A stretch of DNA of 64,000 bases from Opitutia bacterium. GTDB taxonomy: Bacteria; Verrucomicrobiota; Verrucomicrobiia; Opitutales; Opitutaceae. The stretch's first letter is position 1. Each line of letters opens with the position of its first letter. Shown one piece after another: positions 1 to 9,082 of this stretch. The DNA lies in contig CANJIU010000004.1 of NCBI GenBank assembly GCA_947474365.1, positions 62,001 through 126,000 on the forward strand, read 5' to 3'. A program made the position numbers and the translations under genes. The notes below the pieces were generated by a model, which worked only from the letters and a program-made list of their open reading frames with translations, did not search any database and had not been told where the DNA came from.

Positions 1-1380
1 GTCTTCGAATTTCACAACAACGGCACGTTTGGCTACGCCGGCGGCGGCAACGGTCCCGCGTTCCTCAACGAGGGCACCCTCCGCAAGACCACCGGCACCG
101 GCACCTCCACGATCGCCAGCACCGCTGTCACCCAAAACGGTCTGGTCGACGTAGCGACCGGTACGCTTAGTTTCGCGTCCAGTGTCGTCAGCAACGGCGG
201 TCAGTTTACCGTCGCGTCCGGCGCCACGCTCGAATTTTCCGGCGGCCAGGTTTTCAACACCGGCACGCAAATTTCCGGGGCGGGACTCGTCCGGGCGACA
301 GCGGGTGGCACGACTCTTTCCGGCAACGTGTCATTCGCCAATTTCGAACTCGCCGGTGGCAGCCTGTTCGGCACCGCCACGCTCACGTCCGGACTCCTGC
401 GCTGGACGGGAGGAGACCTGCGCGGCGCCGACACGCTCACAGTCGGACCCACCGCCACCCTTCTCATCACCGGCGCCGGTGACCGGTACTTCCTCCGGGG
501 TGACGGTTACGGCAGTGGCGGACGCACCATTGAAAATCGCGGCACGATGGTGATCCAGAATGCCGGCAATCTTCTTGGGAACGACGGAGCTCAATTGATC
601 AATCGCGCCGGCGGGACCGTGACCCTGCGTAACGACGCCACCCTCGCCTATGGCGGTGGCGGCAACGGGCCAACGTTCACGAACGAGGGCACGCTCAGCA
701 AAATCGCCGGCACGGGGACGAGCACCATCGCGATTCCATTCGCCAACACGGGCAACATTACCGTCACGAGCGGCACCCTCGCCTTCACGTCTTCATTCAG
801 CAGCACCAACGGCGGCATCACACTCGCAAACGGTGGGGCCTTTTCCACGACCGGCACGCTCAACCTCGGCAACGCCGCACTCACCGGAACTGGGACGCTC
901 ACCGCCTCCGAGGTCACTGCTGGCGGACTCGTTTCCCCCGGCAATTCGGCGGGCCAACTCAACCTCGCCGGCAATCTCACCCTGCTCGCGACGAGCACGC
1001 TCATGCTCGAACTCGGCGGCACGGCGCCGGGCACCACGTACGACTTTCTCCGCGTTTTTGGCAACGCCGTCCTCGCCGGCAATCTCTCGCTCGCGTTCAT
1101 CAACGGCTATCAGTCCACCATCAACCCGGCCGCGACGTTCACGGTGGTCACGGCCACCGCGCTTTCCGGTGGCTTCGCCAACGTGGCGAACGGCCAACGG
1201 CTGGTCACCGCCGACGGCTTTGGTTCCTTCCAGGCGAACTACGGTCCATCCAGCGCCTTCGGCGGACTGACCAATAGCGTCGTCCTTTCCAACTTTGTCG
1301 CGGTGCCCGAGCCGTCGGTATGGGCGCTGATGATGGCCGGCAGTCTGCTCGTGGCGGTCCAACTCCGGCGGCGGCGCTAA
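1..1380 (+). CDS. PEP-CTERM sorting-domain surface protein, 5' end cut by window
   Basis: The frame is open from base 1 to the TAA at 1378-1380, so only the last 459 codons are visible. The product is Gly/Thr/Ala/Asn-rich with short repeated beta-strand phrases (NEGTL, GTGTST, SGTL), as in autotransporter-type beta-helix passenger proteins. The last 25 residues form a PEP-CTERM signal: VPEPS, a hydrophobic helix (WALMMAGSLLVAV), then the basic end QLRRRR. In known systems this tail is recognised by an exosortase and the protein goes to the cell surface or matrix. No exosortase is in the window. A stretch of about 28 residues recurs 205 codons later, so the protein is built from long internal repeats. 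The family call is firm from the C-terminus; ligand and role are unknown. Confidence 0.85.
   Translation, partial: VFEFHNNGTFGYAGGGNGPAFLNEGTLRKTTGTGTSTIASTAVTQNGLVDVATGTLSFASSVVSNGGQFTVASGATLEFSGGQVFNTGTQISGAGLVRATAGGTTLSGNVSFANFELAGGSLFGTATLTSGLLRWTGGDLRGADTLTVGPTATLLITGAGDRYFLRGDGYGSGGRTIENRGTMVIQNAGNLLGNDGAQLINRAGGTVTLRNDATLAYGGGGNGPTFTNEGTLSKIAGTGTSTIAIPFANTGNITVTSGTLAFTSSFSSTNGGITLANGGAFSTTGTLNLGNAALTGTGTLTASEVTAGGLVSPGNSAGQLNLAGNLTLLATSTLMLELGGTAPGTTYDFLRVFGNAVLAGNLSLAFINGYQSTINPAATFTVVTATALSGGFANVANGQRLVTADGFGSFQANYGPSSAFGGLTNSVVLSNFVAVPEPSVWALMMAGSLLVAVQLRRRR
34..732 (+). repeat. Long internal repeat in the PEP-CTERM gene
   Basis: Bases 34-117 and 649-732 encode near-identical 28-residue stretches (YAGGGNGPAF..., YGGGGNGPTF..., both followed by NEGTL and GTGTSTIA). 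The offset is exactly 615 bp, or 205 codons, which implies a repeat unit of about 205 residues. The DNA has diverged more than the protein, mostly at third positions. Confidence 0.7.
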
Positions 1381-2078
1381 ACCGCAACGCCTCACCGCAA
1401 AAAAACCCGGCCGGCATATTTCACTCCCTGTCCCACCCCAAGGGCCGGGGCCAAAAAAGTCGGCGCCAGCCTTGGCCGGTCGAGATCGGAAGCGACAGAT
1501 TACTGTCCTCTGCGCAGGCCACGGTGTGCGGAATTTTCTGCAAACCTGTCGAGTCTGCTTCGGCCCCCGGTCCGCTCGGCGGTCAGCGGCGGGCCCGTTC
1601 AGGCTGCGAGCGACCGGCGTGACGCCGGCGGCGGCCAGGGATCGCGCCGGTCGGGGAATGGCACCACCTCGGCCAACAGCCGGGGCGGAATCGGCGGGCT
1701 TTCCACATTCTCCCATTCCTGTCGCACGCGCCGGGCCACCTGGCGCGAGAGGTCGTAGACTCCATATCCAGTTCGTCGATTGGTTTTCACGCCACGACTC
1801 TACGCCCTGGGGTGGGCCACACGCTGTCCCACCCTCAAAATGCAGGGACGAATTTTGCCACGGACCCGCCCCGCCTCGCCGAACACGCCCGTCGCTTTTG
1901 GACAGACGGAGGATTCCAACAACAATCGTCGTGCATTTTTCGGTGCCGCACCGCGGTTTTCAATCCACGCGACGAGGGCGTCACGTCCCCAGTGTCCCGG
2001 AATGGAGAGGCGCCCCCGCGCCGGCTCTTCTCCGGCTTTTGCTTTCAACCGCCGCGAGGCGTGTCTACCGTTCTGCCC
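1381..2078. other. 698-bp intergenic region without a convincing gene
   Basis: Nothing here has a recognisable product. Bases 1613-1628 hold a small GC hairpin (GGCGTGACGCC). A single-arm copy of the dispersed palindrome lies at 1967-1991. A 63-codon minus-strand frame (1599-1790, GTG start) has plausible composition (it contains VYDLSRQVARRVRQEW) but no ribosome binding site and no recognised family. It may be a gene remnant. Confidence 0.5.
1967..1991. repeat. REP-like palindrome, right arm only
   Basis: Matches the right arm of the window-wide element: CGCGACGAGGGCGT followed by a CGTCCCCAG tail, with one mismatch in the internal stem. No left arm is visible in the preceding 60 bp, so this is a solitary or decayed copy. 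It lies 88 bp upstream of the isomerase start. Confidence 0.6.
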
Positions 2079-3011
2079 ATGCCCCCGATCTCGTCTGATC
2101 CGCTCTCTCGCCGCAATTTCATCGCGCTCTCCGGACTGGTTCCGGCGGCCGCCCTTGCCTCCTCGCTCGGCTCCACCGCCTTCGCGGCCGCGGCCGAAGC
2201 GCCGGCATCGGCGAAGACCCCAAAGAAAATTCCGATCGGACTCGAACTCTACTCGGTGCGCAACGAACTCATGCGCAACCTGCCCGACACCCTCCGCGCC
2301 GTCGCCAAGATGGGCTACGAGGTCGTCGAATTCTATTCGCCGTACTACACGTGGACGTTTCCGTTCGCCAAGGGCGTTCGCACGCTCATCGACGATCTCG
2401 GCCTGCGCTGTTATTCAACTCACAACGGCGCGCAATCGATCATGCCCGGCGACTCGATCGCGAAGGCCATCGAATTGAACCAAATCCTCGGCACCCGGCA
2501 CATCGTCATCGCGAGCCCGCCGAAGGACACCGTTGGCGTTGAAGGCTGGAAGCGCGCCTGCGGGATTTTTTCCACAGCGGTCGAACAGTTGAAGCCACAT
2601 GGCCTTTCCGCTGGTTACCACAACCACCAGACGGAATGGAAGGCGGTCGAAGGCGGCGGCCATATCATGAACATCATCGCCACCAACACCCCACCGGAGT
2701 TTGTGCTGCAACTCGACGTCGGCACGGCGTTGGAGGCGGGCATCGACCCGGTCGCTTGGATCAAGTCGAACCCGGGCCGGATCAAGAGCGTCCACCTGAA
2801 GGACTGGACCCCCGGCGCGAAGGCCGACGAAAAGGCGTACCGCGTGCTGTTCGGCGAGGGCGTCGCCCCGTGGAAGCAAATCATCGCCGCAGCCGAATCG
2901 GTCGGCGGCGTGGAGTACTACTTGCTGGAGCAGGAAGGCAGCCGCTATCCGGAATTCGAAACCGCACAGCGCTGCCTCGACCTGTGGAAGGCGATGCGCC
3001 GCGGCAATTGA
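2079..3011 (+). CDS. Tat-exported sugar phosphate isomerase/epimerase-like protein
   Basis: 310 residues. The open frame extends further upstream, but ATG 2079 begins a clean twin-arginine signal (SRRNF at residues 10-14, then an Ala-rich hydrophobic segment to about residue 38). The rest is an AP-endonuclease-2-like TIM barrel: GLELYSVRNEL at its start, YHNHQTEWK mid-protein, QLDVGTALEAG, KSVHLKDW, and a final LEQEGS whose Glu fits the last metal ligand. Relatives use a divalent metal for isomerisation, epimerisation or dehydration of sugars. Some exported members act on 3-keto-sugars together with Gfo/Idh oxidoreductases and DUF1080 hydrolases, both of which occur at 24-28 kb here. Substrate is not deducible. 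Confidence 0.85.
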   Translation: MPPISSDPLSRRNFIALSGLVPAAALASSLGSTAFAAAAEAPASAKTPKKIPIGLELYSVRNELMRNLPDTLRAVAKMGYEVVEFYSPYYTWTFPFAKGVRTLIDDLGLRCYSTHNGAQSIMPGDSIAKAIELNQILGTRHIVIASPPKDTVGVEGWKRACGIFSTAVEQLKPHGLSAGYHNHQTEWKAVEGGGHIMNIIATNTPPEFVLQLDVGTALEAGIDPVAWIKSNPGRIKSVHLKDWTPGAKADEKAYRVLFGEGVAPWKQIIAAAESVGGVEYYLLEQEGSRYPEFETAQRCLDLWKAMRRGN

Positions 3012-3021
3012 GGATCGCTCC

Positions 3022-3675
3022 ATGTTCATCGGTCACTTCGGCGTCGGCTTCGGATTGAAGCGCCAGGCACCGGCGGTGTCGCTCGGGACCCTGTTTCTCG
3101 GGGCGCAATTTCTCGATCTACTCTGGCCCTCGCTGCTGCTGCTCGGTGTCGAGCACGTGGAAATCGTCCCCGCCACGAAGGGGCCGCCGCTGAATTTCAC
3201 CGACTACCCCGTGTCGCACAGCCTCGCACTGGTGCTGGTCTGGGCGGCGTTGTTCGGCGGCGCGTTTTACGCCATACGCCGGCACGTGACCGGCTCGATT
3301 ATCTGCGCGATTGCGGTCGTGAGCCATTGGTTTCTCGACCTCATCGTCCACCATCCCGACTTGCCGTTGCTGCCCGGGACCACCGCACGCTACGGCTTCA
3401 GCCTCTGGGATTCGACCGCCGGTACGTTACTTGTCGAGGGAGGGATCTTCGCAATCGGCGTCTGGCTGTATCTCCGCACGACCGAAGCGGTCGACCGCAT
3501 CGGACACTTCGGTTTCCTAGGTCTCGTCGGCTTTCTCGTTCTGATCCACCTCGCCAACACGTTTGGCGATCCGCCTCCGAGTGTCACCACTGTGGCCTGG
3601 GTCGGCCAGGCCCAGTGGCTGCTCGTGTTGTGGGCGTATTGGGTCGACGCCCACCGTCGGCGACGAACCACGTGA
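3022..3675 (+). CDS. YdjM-like integral membrane protein (putative metal-dependent hydrolase)
   Basis: 217 residues with about five hydrophobic segments. Conserved-looking polar residues sit in membrane segments: FIGHFGVGFG at the N-terminus, DYPVSHSLA near residue 70, and SHWFLDLIVHHPDLP near residue 110. This His/Asp pattern is typical of YdjM/DUF457-type membrane proteins annotated as putative metal-dependent hydrolases; their reaction is largely unproven. It starts 10 bp after the isomerase stop and is probably co-transcribed. Identification is by motif pattern only. Confidence 0.6.
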   Translation: MFIGHFGVGFGLKRQAPAVSLGTLFLGAQFLDLLWPSLLLLGVEHVEIVPATKGPPLNFTDYPVSHSLALVLVWAALFGGAFYAIRRHVTGSIICAIAVVSHWFLDLIVHHPDLPLLPGTTARYGFSLWDSTAGTLLVEGGIFAIGVWLYLRTTEAVDRIGHFGFLGLVGFLVLIHLANTFGDPPPSVTTVAWVGQAQWLLVLWAYWVDAHRRRRTT

Positions 3676-3766
3676 ACGGACCGAGCGAGGAGGCGCCGGC
3701 GCGTCCAATCGCACCGAGGTTTCCATCGACGTCATCCGGTACCCGCTCATAAGAATTTCTCCTCCC

Positions 3767-5182
3767 ATGCGCCCTACCCGCCTCGTCTCTGTCATCGCAT
3801 CGTTGTTGTGCTGCAGTCTCCACGCCGCCGAAGCACCCGTGCCCATCGATTGGGCCGCGGCCGACCAGGAAACGCTGCGGCATTTCCAGGCGCTCGTCCG
3901 CCTCGACACCAGCGATCCTCCCGGCAACGAACTGCCCGCCGTCGAATACCTCAAGGGCGTGCTCACGGCGGAAGGGATCGACTTCAAGATCTTCGCGACC
4001 GATCCCAAACGTCCCAACCTCGTCGCGCGGCTACGGGGCAACGGTTCCAAGCGCCCGCTGCTCATCATGGGGCACACCGACACGGTCAACGTTGACCCGA
4101 AGAAATGGAAGCACCCGCCGTTCTCCGCCCACCGTGAAGGCGGTTACATCTACGGACGCGGCACCATTGACGACAAGGACAACGTCACCGCCTGCCTGAT
4201 GACGATGCTCCTGCTCAAGCGCAGCAAGCTGCCGCTGGATCGCGATGTCATCTTTCTGGCGGAGTCCGGCGAGGAGGGCGCCGTGCAGTACGGCATCGAA
4301 TTTATGGTGCGCGAGCACATGGCCGAGATCGATGCCGAGTTCTGTCTCGCCGAGGGCGGCAGCGTCGTGCGCAGCGGCGGGAAGCCGCAGTACGGCAGCG
4401 TCCAGACCACGGAAAAAATTCCGAACCGCCTGCGCCTGATCGCCCGCGGCGTCGCCGGCCACGGCTCGGTGCCGTTGCGCTCCAACGCCGTCGTGCACCT
4501 CGCGCGCGCCATCGCCAACATCGCCGACTGGCAGACCCCCATGCGGCTGAACGAGACGACGCGCACGTTTTTTGAAAGGCTCGCCACGCTCAGCTCGCCC
4601 GAGGACGCCGCCCGTTATCGTGCCATTCTGAAGGGCGACGAGTCGGGCTCGGCCCAGGAGTACCTTGCGGACAAGCAGCCCCGTTATTACTCCACCCTGC
4701 GCACCTCGATCTCGCCGAACATGATGGCGGCCGGCTACCGTGTGAACGTCATCCCCTCGGAAGCCGAGGCCACGCTCGACGTGCGCTCATTGCCGGACGA
4801 GGACATGGTGCGCTTCATCGAGCAGCTGAAAAAGGTCATCAACGATCCGGCGATCACGGTGGAACGCGCCCCCGGCCACAGCCGGCCGGGCGCCCCGCCG
4901 TCCAGTCTCGCCACCGAGGCGTTCGAAGTCATCGAGTCGGCCATCAAGCGCCACTACGGCGTCATCACGCTGCCGACGATGGGCACGGGCGCGACTGACA
5001 TGGCGTTTCTGCGCGCCGCGGGCGTGCAGTGCTTCGGGGTCGGACCGATGATCGACACCGAGGACGGCCCGATGGGGTACGGCGCCCACAGCGATCAGGA
5101 ACGCGTCCTTGAGGAGGCGATCTACAAATTTGTCCGTTTCAACTGGGACGTCGTCCTGGTGCTCGCGGGAAAGAAGTCGTAG
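3767..5182 (+). CDS. Exported M20-family metallopeptidase/deacylase
   Basis: 471 residues. The frame is open upstream, but ATG 3767 gives a typical Sec signal (MRPTRLVSVIASLLCCSLHA, then AEA). M20 motifs are in order: MGHTDTV with His103 and catalytic Asp105, YGRGTIDDKD with the metal-bridging Asp135, and ESGEEG with the general-base/metal pair Glu169-Glu170. Later YGAHSDQE supplies the final His. A lid domain lies between (about 215-335). The family hydrolyses peptide or acyl-amide bonds with two zinc ions; this member resembles exported dipeptidase/carboxypeptidase-type M20 proteins. It converges with the PQQ dehydrogenase 28 bp away. Confidence 0.9.
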   Translation: MRPTRLVSVIASLLCCSLHAAEAPVPIDWAAADQETLRHFQALVRLDTSDPPGNELPAVEYLKGVLTAEGIDFKIFATDPKRPNLVARLRGNGSKRPLLIMGHTDTVNVDPKKWKHPPFSAHREGGYIYGRGTIDDKDNVTACLMTMLLLKRSKLPLDRDVIFLAESGEEGAVQYGIEFMVREHMAEIDAEFCLAEGGSVVRSGGKPQYGSVQTTEKIPNRLRLIARGVAGHGSVPLRSNAVVHLARAIANIADWQTPMRLNETTRTFFERLATLSSPEDAARYRAILKGDESGSAQEYLADKQPRYYSTLRTSISPNMMAAGYRVNVIPSEAEATLDVRSLPDEDMVRFIEQLKKVINDPAITVERAPGHSRPGAPPSSLATEAFEVIESAIKRHYGVITLPTMGTGATDMAFLRAAGVQCFGVGPMIDTEDGPMGYGAHSDQERVLEEAIYKFVRFNWDVVLVLAGKKS

Positions 5183-5190
5183 CGGCGGGC

Positions 5191-5210
5191 GGGCTCGCCC
5201 GCGCGAGCCC
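5191..5210. terminator. GC hairpin between convergent genes
   Basis: GGGCTCG (5191-5197) pairs perfectly with CGAGCCC (5204-5210) around a 6-base loop. An alternative stem GCGGGCG/CGCCCGC overlaps it upstream. It lies between the M20 gene and the PQQ dehydrogenase, overlapping the latter's stop. There is no T-tract, so a bidirectional terminator or a dispersed palindrome are both possible. Confidence 0.4.
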
Positions 5211-7417
5211 TACCGCTTCAACGCAAACGCCACGTAGGCGTCGCCGGGGCCCGAGGCCCCGCCGACGCGCCCGCCGCCCGTCGCCGTGATGACGACAAAT
5301 TGCCGCCCACCGGCCTCGTAGATGGCGGGAGCCGCGGTGCCCGCAAAGGGCAGCTTGGCCGACCAGAGCTCCGCCCCTGTATCCGCATCGAACGCACGCA
5401 ACTTTTCATCCTCGGTGCCCGCGACAAAGACCAGCCCTCCGGCCGTCACCGACGCTCCGCCGAGATTCTGCGAGCCGGTCTTCGGCACACCCTGTTTCGT
5501 CAATTCAGGCAGTTCACCGAGCGGTACGCGCCAGAGCGCCCGGCCGGTGGCGAGATCATAACAATTGAGCAGGCCCCACGGCGGCTTGATCCCGGGATAA
5601 CCCTCGTGATCCACCAGAAACTGAAATCCGTCGAAAACATATTTGGGACCGTTCTGACCGCCATCCCGCCGCGAGGGCGGTTGGTTGCGGCGGAAAAGAA
5701 AATCCACGAGGTCCTTCTTTTCGGCGGCGGTGAGAATGACGTTGGGCGGCATCGCGCCTTTCCCGGTGGCCATCATCGCCAGCACCTCGGGCTCCCCCAT
5801 GCGCGCCTTGAGCCCGATCAGCGGCGGTGCGACCCCGAGCCCGGCGCGCGTCGGGCCGTGGCACGCGGCACAGTGCAGCGCATAGTGATTTTCGCCCGCC
5901 GACGGGGGAAACTTCGGATCGCGTTCCCGTTCGTCGTTGGCGATCACAGTGATCTTGGAGACCCAGCGGTTTGACGTCACGTAGAGCCGCCCGGTCGGCA
6001 CGTCGACCGCCGCGCCCGACCATTCGGCTCCGCCGCGCGATCCAATATAGAGCGTCGGTTTTCCCTCTGTGAACGGCTCGAAAAAACCATAGTTCGATCG
6101 CGCCACGGTCTTGAGCACAAAGTCGCGCGCCTCGGGCGTGCGATCGGTGATGTCGGCCGGCTTGAACTCGCTCCGCGAAATCGGTTCCGGCAACTCCGGG
6201 TCGGGCTGGTACGGCGAAGTGCGTTCACCAGGGAGCTTCGACGTCGGCGCCCGCCGGAGCCGCACCGGAAAAATCGGCTTACCGGTCAATCGATCGAGCA
6301 CGAACAGATGGCCGGACTTACCCATGCACGTCACCGCGTCGATGCGCCGGCCGTCGCGCACGATGGTGACGAGGTTGGGCGGCGCACACACGTCGAGATC
6401 CCAGATGTCGTGCCGCAAATCCTGAAAATGCCAGAGCCGTTTCCCGGTGAGCACGTCGAGCGCGAGCACGCAGTCACTGAACAGATTGTCGCCAAGCCGC
6501 CCAACGCCGACGATGTCGGGACGGGGCGCACCGAGTGCGGCGAACACGATTCCGCGCTGGTCGTCGACCGACAGCCCGCTCCAGCCGTTCGCGCCCGACT
6601 GCGGCCCATCCCACGTGTCGGAGCCGAACTCCGTCCCTTGTGCAATCGAATGGAACCGCCAGAGCGGTTTCCCCGTGCGAACATCGTATCCGTACACGTC
6701 GCCAAACAGCCCCGTCGTGACAAAGACGTGTTTGAACACCGCGCCGCTCGCCGTCGCTCCAGTCGCGATCGGCGTCCGCCCGCCCTCGCCAAATCCGGTG
6801 AGCGACTTCCCGGCTTTCGGATCCACTGCATAAATCCAGTCACCCGCGCCAAAGAGAATCCGCGGGGCATTCTCGCGATCCCCCGGCCAGTAAACCAGCC
6901 CGCGGCGCGCCGGCGCATCCTGCAGACGTTTACCCGGCGCGGCCTCCAATTGCTTCCGCCATCGCTCGACCCCGGTCGCGGCATCGAGGGCGACGATGGC
7001 CCGGCCCGGCGTGGGCGCGTAGAGTAGTCCGTCGACCACGATGGGCGTGCTTTGAACATTCGCCGCTCCGTCACCCGAGCGAAACGTCCAGGCGACCTCA
7101 AGCTCCCGGACGTTGTCGCGTGTAATCTGTTTGAGCGTCGAATAGCGCCGCGCGCCGTTGTCACCCTGGGAGCGCGCCCAGCGACCGAACGGCTCCATTG
7201 GCACCGCCACCGCGGGCGTCAGTTCCGCGGCGGTCGCAGCGGGAATGGTCTTGAACTCGGGCAGCGCGGCCCGGGCCGCGGCATCCTCGATGGGCGCCAC
7301 CGCGGCCATCGTCCCGGCGGCAGCGACGAGTACGGAGAGGGCGAGCACGACCGCCTTGCTGGGAAGAACGACGGGGCGCGGAAATGTACTCGGAGAAATT
7401 TGCAGGCGCGGCTTCAT
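5210..7417 (-). CDS. PQQ-dependent dehydrogenase with c-type cytochrome domain
   Basis: 735 residues from ATG 7417 (MKPRL, followed by a hydrophobic signal or anchor at about 20-40). PQQ beta-propeller repeats occur throughout (WTFRSGDG, ALDAATGVERWRK, GYDVRTGKPLWRF, ALDVLTGKRLWHF, CYDLATGRALWRV, AFDADTGAELWSA). A cytochrome c segment is inserted near the C-terminal third, with haem motif HCAACH (Cys516, Cys519, His520) and a likely Met ligand in GKGAMPP, after which the propeller resumes. This matches membrane/periplasmic quinoprotein glucose-dehydrogenase-type enzymes that oxidise sugars or alcohols and pass electrons through haem. The substrate cannot be read. It is divergent from the sulfatase at 7613 with 195 bp between, which must hold both promoters. 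Confidence 0.9.
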   Translation of the reverse strand: MKPRLQISPSTFPRPVVLPSKAVVLALSVLVAAAGTMAAVAPIEDAAARAALPEFKTIPAATAAELTPAVAVPMEPFGRWARSQGDNGARRYSTLKQITRDNVRELEVAWTFRSGDGAANVQSTPIVVDGLLYAPTPGRAIVALDAATGVERWRKQLEAAPGKRLQDAPARRGLVYWPGDRENAPRILFGAGDWIYAVDPKAGKSLTGFGEGGRTPIATGATASGAVFKHVFVTTGLFGDVYGYDVRTGKPLWRFHSIAQGTEFGSDTWDGPQSGANGWSGLSVDDQRGIVFAALGAPRPDIVGVGRLGDNLFSDCVLALDVLTGKRLWHFQDLRHDIWDLDVCAPPNLVTIVRDGRRIDAVTCMGKSGHLFVLDRLTGKPIFPVRLRRAPTSKLPGERTSPYQPDPELPEPISRSEFKPADITDRTPEARDFVLKTVARSNYGFFEPFTEGKPTLYIGSRGGAEWSGAAVDVPTGRLYVTSNRWVSKITVIANDERERDPKFPPSAGENHYALHCAACHGPTRAGLGVAPPLIGLKARMGEPEVLAMMATGKGAMPPNVILTAAEKKDLVDFLFRRNQPPSRRDGGQNGPKYVFDGFQFLVDHEGYPGIKPPWGLLNCYDLATGRALWRVPLGELPELTKQGVPKTGSQNLGGASVTAGGLVFVAGTEDEKLRAFDADTGAELWSAKLPFAGTAAPAIYEAGGRQFVVITATGGGRVGGASGPGDAYVAFALKR

Positions 7418-7612
7418 GATTGGCAGGGTAGATCGGTTGCGACGATGCGCTCCGCCATGGAGCACACCCACCGCCCGACGTCGAGCCAACGGATGCGGGT
7501 GTGCGGCCGGAAAGAATTTCACCACAAACGCCAACCCGGCCTTCCCACCAGCGCCGCGGCCGCGTAGATCGAAACGGCGACAAGTCGCGACCCCGTTTGA
7601 TCAATTTTTCCC

Positions 7613-9052
7613 ATGACACCTACCCTCCGCCCCCGCAGGAATTTTTTTCACTTCGGTTTCTGGGCGATCGCGGTGCTCGCAAATCTGACCTTTGCGGCCG
7701 ATCTAGCGCGGCCCAACATCGTGTTCATCCTCGCCGACGATCTCGGGGTCGGCCACGTGGGCGCGTACGGCCAGCGCAAGATCAAGACTCCGCACATCGA
7801 CGCGCTCGCCGCGGAAGGCATGAAGTTCACGCGCTTCTACTCCGGCGCCAACGTCTGCGCCCCGGCACGCAGCACGCTGATGACGGGGTTGCACACTGGC
7901 CACACCCCGGTGCGCAACAACGGGCTCGACCGCCACCTCTACGATGCCGACGTGACCGTCGCGGAGGTGTTGAAGGACGCGGGTTATGCGACGGGCGGTT
8001 TCGGCAAGTGGGGCTTGGGCCGGATTGGCACGCCGGGCGTGGCGGTACGACAGGGTTTCGACGTGTGGTTCGGCCAGTACAGTCAGACGCACGCTCATTT
8101 CTATTATCCCTATTTTTTGATGAACAATCTGGAGCGGTTCGCGCTGCCGATGAATGAGGGACACCGCCGCGCGCGCTATGCGCAGGATGAGATCCATGAA
8201 CACGCGATGAAGTTCATCTCGAAGCAGGCGGGCGCGGGTCGGCCGTTCTTCGCCTACCTGCCCTACATCCTGCCTCACGTGGAACTCACCTGCCCGGAGG
8301 ATTCGTGGGAGGACTACAAGGGCCGCTGGCCAAAGGTCGTGCGGCCCGATCCACGACCGGGCTACATCGGATCGGAGGACGCGAATCCGGAATTCGCCGG
8401 CATGGTGGCCCGACTCGATGCGCAGGTCGGCCAGATCATCGCGCTGCTCCGAACACTGAAAATCGACGGCAACACCATCGTCTTCTTCACGTCGGACAAC
8501 GGCCCGCAGCCCGGCCCGTGGAAGGACATCTTTGTGGATTTCTTCGACGGGGCCGCCGGCCTGCGCGGGGCCAAGACCAACTTTTACGAGGGCGGGATCC
8601 GTGAACCCATGATCGTGCGCTGGCCGGGGCGGATCAAGCCGGGCAGCGTGAGCGACCATCTCGGCTATTTTCCCGACGTGATGGCGACGCTGGCCGAACT
8701 CGCCGGTGCGACCGCCCGGACGCCGCCGACGGACGGCCTCTCGTTCGTGCCGACACTCCTGGGCCGACCAGGCCAGAAGCAGCACGAGTTTCTCTACTGG
8801 GAGGCGGCAGCGACCAACCAGACCACCAGTCAGCAGGCGGTGCGTTGGGGCGATTGGAAAGCGATCAAGGACGGCCCGAAAAAGGCATGGGAACTCTACG
8901 ACCTCAAATCCGATGAAAAGGAAACGACCAATGTCGCCGACCGGCACCCGGACGTGATGAAGCGCATCGCGGCCATCATCGCGCAGGAGCATACACCGGA
9001 GCGGAAATACGGAGCGGCGCCAAAGGAAAGCGCGGCCGACTACGTGAAGTAG
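7613..9052 (+). CDS. Sulfatase (arylsulfatase-type), exported
   Basis: 479 residues with an N-terminal signal (FFHFGFWAIAVLANLTFAAD). Sulfatase hallmarks follow: RPNIVFILADDLG with metal-binding Asp42/Asp43, then VCAPARSTLMTG carrying the CXPXR formylglycine motif at Cys82, GKWGLG, and TSDNGPQ with the distal Asp/Asn metal ligands. The Cys must be converted to formylglycine by a modifying enzyme, which is not in this window. Length fits single-domain S1-family sulfatases. It starts opposite the PQQ dehydrogenase and is followed 30 bp later by a DcuC-like transporter, so the two may be co-transcribed. Confidence 0.92.
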   Translation: MTPTLRPRRNFFHFGFWAIAVLANLTFAADLARPNIVFILADDLGVGHVGAYGQRKIKTPHIDALAAEGMKFTRFYSGANVCAPARSTLMTGLHTGHTPVRNNGLDRHLYDADVTVAEVLKDAGYATGGFGKWGLGRIGTPGVAVRQGFDVWFGQYSQTHAHFYYPYFLMNNLERFALPMNEGHRRARYAQDEIHEHAMKFISKQAGAGRPFFAYLPYILPHVELTCPEDSWEDYKGRWPKVVRPDPRPGYIGSEDANPEFAGMVARLDAQVGQIIALLRTLKIDGNTIVFFTSDNGPQPGPWKDIFVDFFDGAAGLRGAKTNFYEGGIREPMIVRWPGRIKPGSVSDHLGYFPDVMATLAELAGATARTPPTDGLSFVPTLLGRPGQKQHEFLYWEAAATNQTTSQQAVRWGDWKAIKDGPKKAWELYDLKSDEKETTNVADRHPDVMKRIAAIIAQEHTPERKYGAAPKESAADYVK

Positions 9053-9082
9053 GGCGTTTCGCTCCGCTCGCCACTTCGGTCC

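Noticed and set aside
1599..1790. 63-codon minus-strand frame with a plausible amino-acid mix
   Set aside because: GTG start without a ribosome-binding site, no recognisable family. Kept only as a possible remnant in the intergenic entry.
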